DNA from: Georgenia sp. M64 | Lineage (GTDB): Bacteria; Actinomycetota; Actinomycetes; Actinomycetales; Actinomycetaceae | Length of the DNA: 64,000 nucleotides | Assembly (NCBI RefSeq): GCF_038049925.1 | Contig: NZ_CP145809.1 | Coordinates: 2,886,599-2,950,598 of the forward strand | Direction: 5' to 3' | Shown: in pieces, positions 1 to 8,266 of the stretch | Layout: each line of letters opens with the position of its first letter | Position numbering within the stretch: position 1 is the stretch's first letter | The notes under the pieces: generated by a model | The model's input: only the letters and a program-made list of their open reading frames with translations | Told to the model about the DNA's origin: nothing | The model's database searches: none | Translations under genes and position numbers: made by a program

Positions 1-888
1 CCACGGGTCACCACCGGCGGCGACAAACAGTCCGATTGCTGCCGGGACGGCCTCGGCGGCCGGCAGGCCCGCCCCGATGACGTCGGCGATCCGCCGCGTC
101 GCGACGTCCAGCGACGACGCGCTCGCCCCGATCTCGGCGGCGAGCTCGATCCGGCGGGCGACGGACGGACCGGCGACCTCGCGGCCTCGCGTGGCACCGA
201 TCGCCGCCCCCCGCTCCGCGGACCACACCGCCGCTCGCACGACGTCGATGATGGTGACACCATCGCACAACGCCACCGACACCGCGCCGGCGACCGCAGC
301 CGCCGCCGAGACGCCGACGCTCGTGAAGTGGCTCGGGCGGCAAGTCGTCGCCGCCTCCTCGACCGCGGCCGCGGGGTCCCCAGGCCAGACGAGGCCAGCG
401 GGTGCCACTCGCATCGACCCGCCGTTGGACGCCCCTTCGGTCGTCTCGACGCCCTGCGCCCCGACTAGTTCAGGGTCCGCACCCCCCTTCAGCGCGGCGA
501 TCGCCCGGCGGGTGCTCGGACCTGCAAAGTGAGGAAAGTACTCCGGCTTGCCCGACCACTCGATCAGCATGTCCGCTACAGCACGTGCGGTGATCGTCCC
601 GCCGCCCGCGACTAAGGCCTCCGCAAGCAAGATCATCTGGCTCGAGTCGTCGGTGAACTGCCCCGCCGCGCGGCCCTTCGCGAACGGCGAGTCCTGGGGC
701 GGGGCGTGGAACCGCTCGACCCGGCCGCCGAACCGGGCGCGGATCTGGTCGATGCTGCGCTGCTCCGTCGGGGCGCCGAGGGCGTCACCGATGACGGCCA
801 TCGCGAGGGAGCCGTGGATGCGGTCCTCGAGCGCCGCACGTCCGGGCGCCGAACCCGGGACGATCAGGGTGTCAGTGGGGCTGGTCAT
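1..888 (-). CDS. ADP-ribosylglycohydrolase-family protein (partial, 3' end off window)
   Basis: The N-terminal 296 residues are present; the gene continues past the left edge. Residues 31-42 carry the family's GDALGAPTE-type segment, and FTDDSS at about 78-83 is the paired-aspartate magnesium site of ADP-ribosylglycohydrolases (DraG/ARH). Members hydrolyse N-glycosidic bonds to ribose, for example in ADP-ribosyl-arginine. The start is ATG at 888, with a GGAGG ribosome site about nine bases upstream. It begins 24 bases after the PfkB kinase stop and is the last gene visible in the urease operon. Pairing with a sugar kinase and a LacI regulator suggests a catabolic N-glycosidase rather than a protein de-ADP-ribosylase, but this is inference. 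The C-terminal metal site cannot be seen. Confidence 0.85.
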   Translation of the reverse strand, partial: MTSPTDTLIVPGSAPGRAALEDRIHGSLAMAVIGDALGAPTEQRSIDQIRARFGGRVERFHAPPQDSPFAKGRAAGQFTDDSSQMILLAEALVAGGGTITARAVADMLIEWSGKPEYFPHFAGPSTRRAIAALKGGADPELVGAQGVETTEGASNGGSMRVAPAGLVWPGDPAAAVEEAATTCRPSHFTSVGVSAAAAVAGAVSVALCDGVTIIDVVRAAVWSAERGAAIGATRGREVAGPSVARRIELAAEIGASASSLDVATRRIADVIGAGLPAAEAVPAAIGLFVAAGGDPW

Positions 889-912
889 GACGTTGTACCT
901 CCAGAGGTAAGG

Positions 913-1917
913 TCAGGCTGTGGTCAAGAGGGCACCCCGCGAGCCCACGACGCCGAGGGTGACGGCGGCGGCCTCCGCCGCCCTCGCCATCGTCGGACCG
1001 ATCGGGTGACCGGCGAGGAGACAGGCCACGAACGTCCCCGCGAACGAGTCGCCCGCGCCCGTGGAATCTACGACGCCTACGGGCCGAGCGGGCTGCCGTA
1101 GCGCGCGCCACGCGCCTGTGCCGTCCCCGTGGACGACGAGCGCCCCGCCGGACCCGAGCGTGAGGACGACCAGGCGAGCCCGTCCGGGGACTCCGACGCG
1201 GAGCATGTCCGCCGCGGCCAGAGCGGGGTCTTCGAATCCGGTGAGCCCGCGCGCGCCGCCGGCGTTGGTCACGACGATGTCGGCGTCCGTCGCCAGCTGC
1301 CGCGCCCGCGCGGTATCGTCCCGGACGAAACTCCCCTCGATGTCGACGCTAGCGAGTGCGCCGTGCAGACGGGCAATGTCGATGAGTTCCGCCGAGAACG
1401 AGATGTCGCCTAGGACGTGTAGCAAACGTGTGCCCTGCAACAGGTCGAGCGAAACGTCGGTGCGCCTGGGCAGCGACGCGGGTGTGCGCGCGCCGAGGAG
1501 CGCCTTTTCCCCCGTGGCGTCGAGCGCGACCGCGCACCACCACGTGACACCCCCCTGCTCGACGTGGACGTGCCGCGTGTCAACGCCGCGCGCTTCGAGG
1601 TCCGCAAGGCACTGACGCCCGAAGGCGTCCGAGCCCACGCGTGAGACGAGGGCGAGCCGGGCGCCGGGAAGGGCGCGGGTGGCCGCGACGGCGAAATTCG
1701 CGCCCATGCCACCGCCGAAGACACCGAGGTGCTCGCCGATCGCCTTCTCATCGCGGCCGGGCAGGGCGTCGACCCGCACCATGAGATCGACGCCGGTGTC
1801 ACCCACGACCACGACGTCATGCTCTCGCGGTGCTGGCAGCGCAGGCAGGAGGTCACTCACGGTGCTGTTCGGGTCGAGGTGGCGACCGGTCGGGACCTGG
1901 ATCTCCGACGTGCTCAT
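913..1917 (-). CDS. PfkB-family carbohydrate kinase (ribokinase-like)
   Basis: A 334-residue member of the ribokinase/PfkB superfamily, which phosphorylates sugars or nucleosides with ATP. The N-terminal sugar-binding GGG-GANFA segment follows the first strand. The signature DSTGAGDSF starts at about residue 284, putting the catalytic base at D290. The ATG at 1917 overlaps the ureD stop (ATGA), so the kinase is translationally coupled to urease maturation genes, which is an unusual neighbour for a urease. The ADP-ribosylglycohydrolase-like gene follows closely. The substrate cannot be read from sequence; ribose or another sugar released by that neighbour is the simplest reading. Confidence 0.9.
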   Translation of the reverse strand: MSTSEIQVPTGRHLDPNSTVSDLLPALPAPREHDVVVVGDTGVDLMVRVDALPGRDEKAIGEHLGVFGGGMGANFAVAATRALPGARLALVSRVGSDAFGRQCLADLEARGVDTRHVHVEQGGVTWWCAVALDATGEKALLGARTPASLPRRTDVSLDLLQGTRLLHVLGDISFSAELIDIARLHGALASVDIEGSFVRDDTARARQLATDADIVVTNAGGARGLTGFEDPALAAADMLRVGVPGRARLVVLTLGSGGALVVHGDGTGAWRALRQPARPVGVVDSTGAGDSFAGTFVACLLAGHPIGPTMARAAEAAAVTLGVVGSRGALLTTA

Positions 1918-2753
1918 GCGGACCTCCCCACCGCAGCGAGGACCGACGTCCCCCGGGTGGCTGTCGCGGCGGCCGGCTTGGGGGGCCGCGCCAGGGCGGC
2001 CCGCATCGCCGCGGCGACGCGCTCGGCCACCTCGCGCAGCTCGCGTCCGCTCGTCGCCGCGATTCGGACGAGGACACCGGCGTCGTTCGGCAGTCGCATC
2101 CCGGCGATGTAGCAATCTCTGCCGCCGAACTCAGGCCCCACGATGGGAAGCCGGCACCCGGGCTCGGCGATCGCGACGACTTGGCCGACCGCGATGAAGC
2201 GGGCGACCCTGCCCGGCATGCGGTCCCAGGGACCGGTCGAGTTCGTGTCGTGGACGACCAGCTCATCCCCCAGATAGACGCGCAGCTCGCTCGTGTACCG
2301 CCGGAACGACCGGCCCGACTCGCCTTGCAGGGCGATCACGGCGTCACCGAGCAGCGCGCGTCCGCCGTCGGACAACCGCACCGTCGTCGTCTGCTCGTAG
2401 ATCGCTCCGGGGAAGAGGATGCGCGGCTCCGGGACATGGTCGAACACTCCGGCGGCACCCACCAGAACGTCGGTAACCTCAGCCGCGGCTGCGTCACCCG
2501 TGGCACGGTGGACGGACGGCGCTCCCTGCGAGCGCAGCATGGCGTGGGCGCCCGCACCGACGACGAACCGCGCCGTCGTCCGGTCACCGCTGTTCAGGGT
2601 GCCCGACGCGCTCTGCAGCGTGACGACGGACGCCTCGGGGAATTCCCGCGAGCGGAGTTCCCGGGCCACGAAGAACGGCCAGGAGAACCGCCGGCGGACA
2701 AGGCTCGTCCCGCCCGGCAGGGCGGCGAACTCGAGCAGCAGCTGGGAGTCCAC
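1914..2753 (-). CDS. ureD: urease accessory protein UreD
   Basis: About 279 residues, matching the UreD/UreH family. UreD binds apo-urease and, with UreF and UreG, forms the complex that delivers nickel and carbonates the active-site lysine. Recognisable family segments include the early SLVRRRFSWPF region, the central GDRTTARF stretch and the C-terminal arginine-rich segment. The start chosen is GTG at 2753, two bases after the ureG stop. Another in-frame GTG at 2780 would overlap ureG, so the exact start is uncertain. The stop overlaps the kinase start. It is last of the maturation genes in the order E-F-AB-C-G-D. Confidence 0.88.
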   Translation of the reverse strand: MDSQLLLEFAALPGGTSLVRRRFSWPFFVARELRSREFPEASVVTLQSASGTLNSGDRTTARFVVGAGAHAMLRSQGAPSVHRATGDAAAAEVTDVLVGAAGVFDHVPEPRILFPGAIYEQTTTVRLSDGGRALLGDAVIALQGESGRSFRRYTSELRVYLGDELVVHDTNSTGPWDRMPGRVARFIAVGQVVAIAEPGCRLPIVGPEFGGRDCYIAGMRLPNDAGVLVRIAATSGRELREVAERVAAAMRAALARPPKPAAATATRGTSVLAAVGRSA

Positions 2754-2755
2754 GG

Positions 2756-3370
2756 CTACTGGAACAACACGTTCTCGCACAGGTGGTCCACGACCTCCTG
2801 AACGCCCGTCGCGGTGCGGCAAGAGGTCACAACGACCGGCTTCCCGCGGCGCACCTCCAGCGCCTCGCGCTCCATCTGCTCGATGTCGACCCCGACGTAC
2901 GGGGCGAGGTCGGACTTGTTTATGACGAGCAGGTCACACCGAACCACACCAGGACCACGTTTGCGTGGGATGTCCCCTCCGCCAGCGGTGTCGATGACAA
3001 AGAGCCAGTAGTCCACGAGGTCGGCCGAGAACGTCGACGCGAGATTGTCGCCCCCGCTCTCCAGCAGCACGATGTCGGTGTCCGGGTGCTGCGCGAGCAT
3101 CCGGTCCATCGCGTCGAGATTCAACGTGGGGTCCTCGCGGATGACAGTGTGCGGGCATGCCCCCGCCTCGACGGCGGCGACCCGCTCGGGGTCGATGACG
3201 CCCGAGGCCCGCACGCGCCGTGCATCCTCGTCGGTCACGAGGTCATTGGTGATCACCGAGACCGACAGGCCGAGCGCCTGCAAGGCCGGGATCAGACTCT
3301 CGACCAAGGCGGTCTTCCCGGACCCCACGGGTCCACCGATGCCCACCCGAGCAGCGGGTAGCACGTTCAT
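2756..3370 (-). CDS. ureG: urease accessory GTPase UreG
   Basis: A 204-residue SIMIBI-class GTPase that supplies nickel to urease using GTP. Visible motifs are the P-loop GGPVGSGKT (residues 12-20), the metal-binding CPH within [11 protein letters not shown] at about residue 72, the [12 protein letters not shown] stretch, and the guanine-specificity motif [10 protein letters not shown]. Length and motifs are typical, so nickel loading looks intact. The ATG at 3370 follows the ureC stop by eight bases, and its AGGAG ribosome site overlaps that stop, indicating coupling. Confidence 0.97.
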   Translation of the reverse strand: MNVLPAARVGIGGPVGSGKTALVESLIPALQALGLSVSVITNDLVTDEDARRVRASGVIDPERVAAVEAGACPHTVIREDPTLNLDAMDRMLAQHPDTDIVLLESGGDNLASTFSADLVDYWLFVIDTAGGGDIPRKRGPGVVRCDLLVINKSDLAPYVGVDIEQMEREALEVRRGKPVVVTSCRTATGVQEVVDHLCENVLFQ

Positions 3371-3378
3371 CTCTTCTC

Positions 3379-5085
3379 CTAACGCAGCAGGTAACGGCGG
3401 GCGAGCGGGACCTCGGTGACGCCGACCACGTCGATCTGTTCGCCGTCGACCCGGACGGTGAAAGTCCGCGGGTCCACCTCGATGGCCGGGAGCGCGCTGT
3501 TGCGAACCATGTCGTGCTTGGTGAGGTGGCGGGTGCTCGTGATGGGGATGACCGGCTTGGCCGTCTCGAGCCGGTCGAGCAGCCCATGCTGCAGCGCCAC
3601 GCGCGAGACGAAGATCGCCCCCAGGCGCGCGGCCGCGTCACCGAACGCCCCGAAGTTCGGACCCTGGATTACGGGCTCGGACATCGGCAGGCTCCCGTTG
3701 GCGTCGCCGAGTGCCGCCCACGCCATGAACCCGCGCTTCAGCACGGCGATCGGCTTGATGCCGAAGGACTCGCGGGGCCAGAGCACGAGGTCGGCAAACT
3801 TACCCTCCTCGACCGAGCCCACGTGGTCCGCGATGCCGGCTGCGATCGCCGGGTTGATCGTCAGCTTGGCGACGTAGCGCTTGATCCGCTCGTTGTCGCC
3901 GGGCCCAGTCTCCTCCGGGAGGCGACCGCGGCGGTCTTTCATGACGCTCGCAAGCTGCCAGCAGTTGGCAACGTTCTCCGCGAGGCGGCCCATGCCTTGC
4001 GTGTCGGTCGCGAAGATCGAAATCGCTCCGATGTCGTGCAGGTGGTCCTCAGCCGCCATCGACTGCGCACGGATCCGCGCTTCCCCGAAGGCGAGGTCCA
4101 CCGCCGAGTCGAACCGCAGGTTGTGGCCGACCATCGCCATGGGCAATCCCTCCTCAAGAGCCGCGGGCGTGTAGGGGTTCGTCGGGTTGGTGGACGACGG
4201 GATCACGTTCGGGTAGGAGCAGACCCGGAGCAGGTCCGGGGCGTGACCCCCGCCTGCTCCCTCGACGTGGTACATGTGGATCGTCCGACCGCTGACGACC
4301 CGCATCGTGTCCTCGGCGAAGCCGAATTCGTTGATCGAGTCAGTGTGCAGGTGCACCGAGAAGTCGTGTGCGTCGGCCGCGCGCAACGAGCCGTCGATGA
4401 CCGAGGGCGCCGCACCGAAGTCCTCGTGCACCTTGACCGACATCGCTCCGCCGGCTACGGAGGCAACTACGGCACGCGGGTCCGAACTTCCCCGGCCGAG
4501 GACGCCGAAGTTGACCGGGGTCCCGCTCGTCGACCGAAGGAACATCTCCATCGCGGGCCGGGTGCCGCCACCCGTGTCCAGCACGTGAGCTGGCGACCCG
4601 GAGCCGATGAGCGTCGTGGTGCCCCCGGCCATCGCCTGTGCGGCTTGCTCCTGCGACTGAATGTGGGCGTGCGCCTCGATTGCCCCTGCCGTCACGATCA
4701 GACCGTCCCCGGCGATGATCGAGGTCGAATTCCCGACGACGAGGCGTGGGTCGACGCCCGGCATGGTCCGGGGGTTGCCCGCGCGCCCCACCGCGACGAT
4801 GCGCCCGTCCCGGATGCCGATGTCGCCTTTGACGATCCCGATCACGGCGTCAAGGACCGTGGCGCTCGTGATGACGACGTCCAGGCAGCCATCCTCGTAG
4901 GTCGCCTCGCCCGCGATGCCCTCACCGTCCCGCAGCGTCTTCCCGCCACCCAGGATGAGCTCGTCACCGCGCGCGGCGTGGTCCTGCTCGATCTCCGCGA
5001 ACAGGGAGGTGTCCCCAAGCCGGACCAGATCCCCCGTGGTCGGCCCGTACATGGATACATACTGCGTCGACTCAATCGAAGTCAC
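3379..5085 (-). CDS. ureC: divergent urease alpha subunit UreC
   Basis: A 568-residue catalytic subunit of a urease-type nickel amidohydrolase. GTG at 5085 is chosen because AGGAAG lies six bases upstream and the usual family N-terminus ([13 protein letters not shown]) follows. The nickel ligands are kept: H139 and H141 in an HAH motif, carbamylated K218, H247, H273 and D361. Three positions differ from ordinary ureases. The flap motif, normally Cys-His-His, is G320-H321-N322. The first histidine pair is HAH rather than HIH. The usual NESGF is NEFGF. H321, the catalytic acid, remains. It may still hydrolyse urea or may accept a different amide. It overlaps ureAB by 14 bases. Confidence 0.93.
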   Translation of the reverse strand: MTSIESTQYVSMYGPTTGDLVRLGDTSLFAEIEQDHAARGDELILGGGKTLRDGEGIAGEATYEDGCLDVVITSATVLDAVIGIVKGDIGIRDGRIVAVGRAGNPRTMPGVDPRLVVGNSTSIIAGDGLIVTAGAIEAHAHIQSQEQAAQAMAGGTTTLIGSGSPAHVLDTGGGTRPAMEMFLRSTSGTPVNFGVLGRGSSDPRAVVASVAGGAMSVKVHEDFGAAPSVIDGSLRAADAHDFSVHLHTDSINEFGFAEDTMRVVSGRTIHMYHVEGAGGGHAPDLLRVCSYPNVIPSSTNPTNPYTPAALEEGLPMAMVGHNLRFDSAVDLAFGEARIRAQSMAAEDHLHDIGAISIFATDTQGMGRLAENVANCWQLASVMKDRRGRLPEETGPGDNERIKRYVAKLTINPAIAAGIADHVGSVEEGKFADLVLWPRESFGIKPIAVLKRGFMAWAALGDANGSLPMSEPVIQGPNFGAFGDAAARLGAIFVSRVALQHGLLDRLETAKPVIPITSTRHLTKHDMVRNSALPAIEVDPRTFTVRVDGEQIDVVGVTEVPLARRYLLR

Positions 5086-5779
5086 TGCGCACTTCCTTTC
5101 CGACGTACCCACGCTCATGAGCGCGGGCCAACGCCTCGCACCGTATGTCCTCGTCGTCCAGCCGGCCCTCCGTCAGGCCGGCGAAGCCCCGCACATCGCG
5201 CGTACCCCGCAGGTCGACCAGACCGACGCGCTTGGCCACACCGGGTTCGAAACGCACCCCTGAGCCGGCAGGGACTGCGAGCCGACGGCCGAAGGCCGTC
5301 TCACGGTCAAACAGAAGCGCGCGGTTCACCTCGAAGAAGTGCGTGTGACTTCGCACCTGAATGTCGCGGTCTCCGACATTCACGACATCGATCTCGACGA
5401 CAGGGGCCCCTTCCAGGACGGTGATCTCCTGCGACGCCGAGACCACTTCTCCCGGCACGACGCCCTCGTCCGAGGTCCGCAGGACGGGGTCGAACAGGAT
5501 GAGCAGTTTGGTGCCCTCGCGCATAGGGAGCTCGATAAGTACCTTCTTCAGCATCGAGCGCACGCCACTCTCCACGTGCTCGTCGGTGAGCAACTGGTAG
5601 GCGCGGTCCCGGATCTCGCCATACGCCAGACCCTGCCGCGCCATGGTCATGGCCTCGTCGGTCAGGTACGCAATCGCCTCCGGATGGCTCAGACGGATGC
5701 CGAGCCGGAGGTTGCGTCGAGCGAACTCGGCCGCCGAGAAGAGAACGAGGCGGTTGAGCTCGGTGGGTGTGAGGTTCAT
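5072..5779 (-). CDS. ureAB: fused urease gamma-beta subunit
   Basis: A 235-residue fusion of the two small structural subunits. Residues 1-100 match UreA (gamma), beginning MNLTPTELNRL. Residues 106-235 match UreB (beta), with the RSHTHFFEVN motif at 143-152 where classical UreB has GSHYHFFEVN. Such fusions are known in some actinobacteria and Helicobacter. An AAGGAGGAG ribosome site overlapping the ureF stop gives ATG at 5779. The product assembles with UreC into the urease-like core. The beta portion is slightly diverged from the classical sequence, consistent with UreC. Confidence 0.94.
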   Translation of the reverse strand: MNLTPTELNRLVLFSAAEFARRNLRLGIRLSHPEAIAYLTDEAMTMARQGLAYGEIRDRAYQLLTDEHVESGVRSMLKKVLIELPMREGTKLLILFDPVLRTSDEGVVPGEVVSASQEITVLEGAPVVEIDVVNVGDRDIQVRSHTHFFEVNRALLFDRETAFGRRLAVPAGSGVRFEPGVAKRVGLVDLRGTRDVRGFAGLTEGRLDDEDIRCEALARAHERGYVGKEVRSDFD

Positions 5780-5788
5780 TGCTCCTCC

Positions 5789-6460
5789 TTAGGAGGCGAA
5801 AAGCCTGGAGTCACGCAGGGCGTGGCGCTCCATGGCCAAGTCATGGATTACGGACCAGGACGTCGGAGCGTTCGGCACTGGGGTCCTGAGCAGGTCCTCG
5901 AGGACGTCTACCGTCCCGACCAGCGCTTTTTGCGCCGCGAGGGCGCCCACCTTGCCAAGCCGCACGGCGGCCGACGCGAGGCTGCTCGCACTCGACCAGC
6001 CGCTCACGGCACACGCCGAGGCCTCGTCCATGCCGCACTCGCGGAAGACCAGGCCCTGCACCACGGCGAGGTGCCCGTCCGCGCGGCCGTCCTGCACGCG
6101 GGCCGCAAAGTCCTCGGTCGCCGGAAACCGCATGCGCGACCACGGACGAAGGAAGGTGCGGCCGGCGCGGGTGCTGGTCTCCCGGACGACGGCACTGACC
6201 GTCGCCGCGGTGCAGTACCGGTCGACGCCCACCCGCTCCTCTTGTGTGGCGGCGACGAAGCTCCGCTGGACGAAGTAGCGGTCGAATCCGGCCCAGCGGC
6301 CCGTCAGGTACCACGCGAGCACGTCCTCCAGCGGGTCGTCCCCGAGGACCTCGTCCTGGTACAGCTGTTCAAGGCCCCACGAGAAGGCGAACGACCCGGA
6401 GGGCAGTGCGCTGTCGGAGTGCAGGAGCGCGGCGAGGAAGCCCTTGTCCACGGGGCTCAT
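5789..6460 (-). CDS. ureF: urease accessory protein UreF
   Basis: A 223-residue all-helical accessory protein. UreF bridges UreD and UreG during nickel insertion. The N-terminal HSDSALPSGSFAFSWGLE segment is the family hallmark (normally DSALPIGSFSHS). ATG at 6460 overlaps the ureE stop as ATGA, so the two are translationally coupled. The upstream reading frame is open but has arginine-rich, noncoding-like composition, so the longer start was rejected. Confidence 0.9.
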   Translation of the reverse strand: MSPVDKGFLAALLHSDSALPSGSFAFSWGLEQLYQDEVLGDDPLEDVLAWYLTGRWAGFDRYFVQRSFVAATQEERVGVDRYCTAATVSAVVRETSTRAGRTFLRPWSRMRFPATEDFAARVQDGRADGHLAVVQGLVFRECGMDEASACAVSGWSSASSLASAAVRLGKVGALAAQKALVGTVDVLEDLLRTPVPNAPTSWSVIHDLAMERHALRDSRLFAS

Positions 6461-6903
6461 AGCTCCGCGACCTCGATCTGCCCGGAGTCCAGGAACGTGG
6501 TGATGCGTGTGAGGTACTCGTCGGCGGGAGCGTCGAGGAGTACGACCAAGCGGTCGCCCTCGGTCCGCACCCGCCAGTGGAGGTGGCCGGCGTGCCACCC
6601 GAGCTGGATGCCACCGGCCACGTCCGTGGCGCGCAGCACGAGAGTCTCGGGCGCGCCGCGGTGCAGGACGACGGCACGGTCCGGCTCCAGGAGGAGCACG
6701 AGCCCGTCGATGTCGTTGGGATCCTGGTCGAGAACAATACCGAACTCGGTGCCCCTGTCACTCGTCGCCCGGAACCGCCGCCGCCCGACCAGGGGCTCGG
6801 GCAGGTAAATCCGCTCGACGCGATTCGCATGCTCAAGGCGGTGGAGCTCGTCAGCGAGAGCCCCGTCGAACTCGCGCCCGACAGAGCCGGTAATCGTCTC
6901 CAT
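6457..6903 (-). CDS. ureE: UreE-like urease nickel chaperone
   Basis: A 148-residue protein with UreE architecture: an N-terminal peptide-binding domain and a C-terminal metal-binding domain. The latter contains WHAGHLHW, with H104, H107 and H109, corresponding to the conserved nickel-histidine region of UreE (HLGNRH). The histidine-rich tail of some UreE proteins is absent. ATG at 6903 is preceded by AAGGAGGA at good spacing. It begins 14 bases after the regulator gene's stop, so regulator and urease genes form one operon. Overall similarity is weaker than for UreG, so the name is less certain. Confidence 0.8.
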   Translation of the reverse strand: METITGSVGREFDGALADELHRLEHANRVERIYLPEPLVGRRRFRATSDRGTEFGIVLDQDPNDIDGLVLLLEPDRAVVLHRGAPETLVLRATDVAGGIQLGWHAGHLHWRVRTEGDRLVVLLDAPADEYLTRITTFLDSGQIEVAEL

Positions 6904-6917
6904 GCATTCCTCCTTCG

Positions 6918-7997
6918 TCACGGTCGACCCGTGGACCGGCGGGAGCTGTCGCGCACGATCAGCTCTACGGGCAGGACACGGTGCGCCTGCGCACGGTCCT
7001 CACCGTGAAGCAGGGCGACCAGATCGGCCACCGCCTCCTGCCCAAGCTTGTGGTAGTCCTGCTGCACGGTCGTGAGGCGCGGCCGCAAGTAGCCCGACTC
7101 CTCGGTGTTGTCGAAGCCGACGACCAGGACGTCGTCGGGCACCGAGACCCCGGTGTCCGCGAGCGCCGAGAGCGCGCCGATCGCCATCCGGTCGTTGGCG
7201 ACGAACAACGCGTCGACGTCCGCGCCGTCGATGAGTTCCCGGGCGGCCCGGTACCCGGACGACACGGACCAGTCCCCGCGCACCGACAGCCCCACCTGTA
7301 GGCCGTGCCGCTGCAGCGCCTCGAGCCATCCTGCGCGACGCTGCTCGGCCGAGGGCCAGTCCTCTGGACCTGCGATGTGGGCGATGCGACGGGCGCCCTG
7401 CTCGATCAGGTGCTCCGTTACGAGTGCTGCACCGCCCTGCTGATCCATGGTGATCGAGGGCAACGCGCCGTGCCCCGCGCCCTCCACCACGATCGTGGGT
7501 ACGCCGATCGCCATGGCCGCCAGCGCCCGCTCGCTTTCGCGCGTGGGAGCGAGGGCGATGAGGCCTTCCGCCTCCCGGAAGGGGTCGAGCCTCGAAAAGG
7601 AGCTCTTCGTCGCGGCCTCGAGCGACGGTATCGTCGCGACCGAGACGTGATAGCCCGCATCCTGCACCGCGCTCTGGAGCACGAACGACAAGGACGCCGG
7701 GCTAAAGATCTCGGCCAGGGTCAGGATGCCGATAGTGTGCGAGCGCCGAGTCGCCAACGCCCGGGCGGCATGGCTGGGCTCGAAACCCAGATCGAAGATC
7801 GCTCGGACGACACGGTCCCGGGTGCGGGCGTGCACGGCGCCGGCGCCCGCGCCGTTCAGCACCCGCGAGACGGTGGCACTCGAGACGCCGGCCTTGGCCG
7901 CGACGTCGCGGATGGTGGCCCGGCCGACCTCGCCGTGCCGGCCGTCGATCACCCTCGACGTCGACGCAGCGACCTGCACCTCAGGCTCGTCCTCCAC
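6918..7997 (-). CDS. LacI/GalR-family transcriptional regulator
   Basis: A 359-residue regulator. The DNA-binding helix-turn-helix and hinge lie at residues 27-50 (ATIRDVAAKAGVSSATVSRVLN). A periplasmic-binding-like effector domain follows, ending with the DVLVVGFDNTEES segment typical of sugar-responsive members. The first 25 residues are unlike the family, so GTG at 7997 could be replaced by a later GTG. It is the first gene of the urease operon and sits 63 bases downstream of a LacI-type palindrome, so autoregulation is likely. A sugar-sensing regulator over urease genes is unusual, since nitrogen or nickel regulators are the rule, and it argues for a sugar-containing inducer. Confidence 0.95.
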   Translation of the reverse strand: MEDEPEVQVAASTSRVIDGRHGEVGRATIRDVAAKAGVSSATVSRVLNGAGAGAVHARTRDRVVRAIFDLGFEPSHAARALATRRSHTIGILTLAEIFSPASLSFVLQSAVQDAGYHVSVATIPSLEAATKSSFSRLDPFREAEGLIALAPTRESERALAAMAIGVPTIVVEGAGHGALPSITMDQQGGAALVTEHLIEQGARRIAHIAGPEDWPSAEQRRAGWLEALQRHGLQVGLSVRGDWSVSSGYRAARELIDGADVDALFVANDRMAIGALSALADTGVSVPDDVLVVGFDNTEESGYLRPRLTTVQQDYHKLGQEAVADLVALLHGEDRAQAHRVLPVELIVRDSSRRSTGRP

Positions 7998-8060
7998 CTC
8001 GGTGCCCCCCCCCTCTCATCACCTCGCTACCAAGACCGACTCTGATTCGCGTGCAGCATA

Positions 8061-8076
8061 CTGTAACCGGTTCCAG
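8061..8076. promoter_or_regulatory. putative LacI-family operator for the urease operon
   Basis: The 16-base sequence CTGTAACCGGTTCCAG is a palindrome with a central CG and only one mismatched pair. That is the form bound by LacI/GalR dimers. It lies 63 bases upstream of the regulator gene, in the only long noncoding stretch before the operon (7998-8266). I see no other gene in that stretch, and no convincing -35 box around the operator. Confidence 0.65.
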
Positions 8077-8266
8077 TTTCGGTACTCGCCCTCCGGCCCG
8101 TTGGTCACGAACACCGGCCGTGGTCTCGGTGAGCCAACCGTTGGCGATACTGATGACAGCAACTGCAGTTTGACGCGGTCCATGACAGCGGCCCGGCCAC
8201 TGGGCGCGGCCTCCGAATCCCCGTGCAAAGCCGACGATGCCGCCGTCGCAGGCGAAAACCGCGAAC

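Noticed and set aside
1-888. DraG-type nitrogenase regulator
   Set aside because: No nitrogen-fixation gene is visible, and the neighbours are a sugar kinase and urease genes; family membership alone does not support that role.
7998-8266. Second tRNA-end attachment copy in this gap
   Set aside because: No stretch resembling the tRNA-fMet 3' half is present; only an eight-base match, reported separately.
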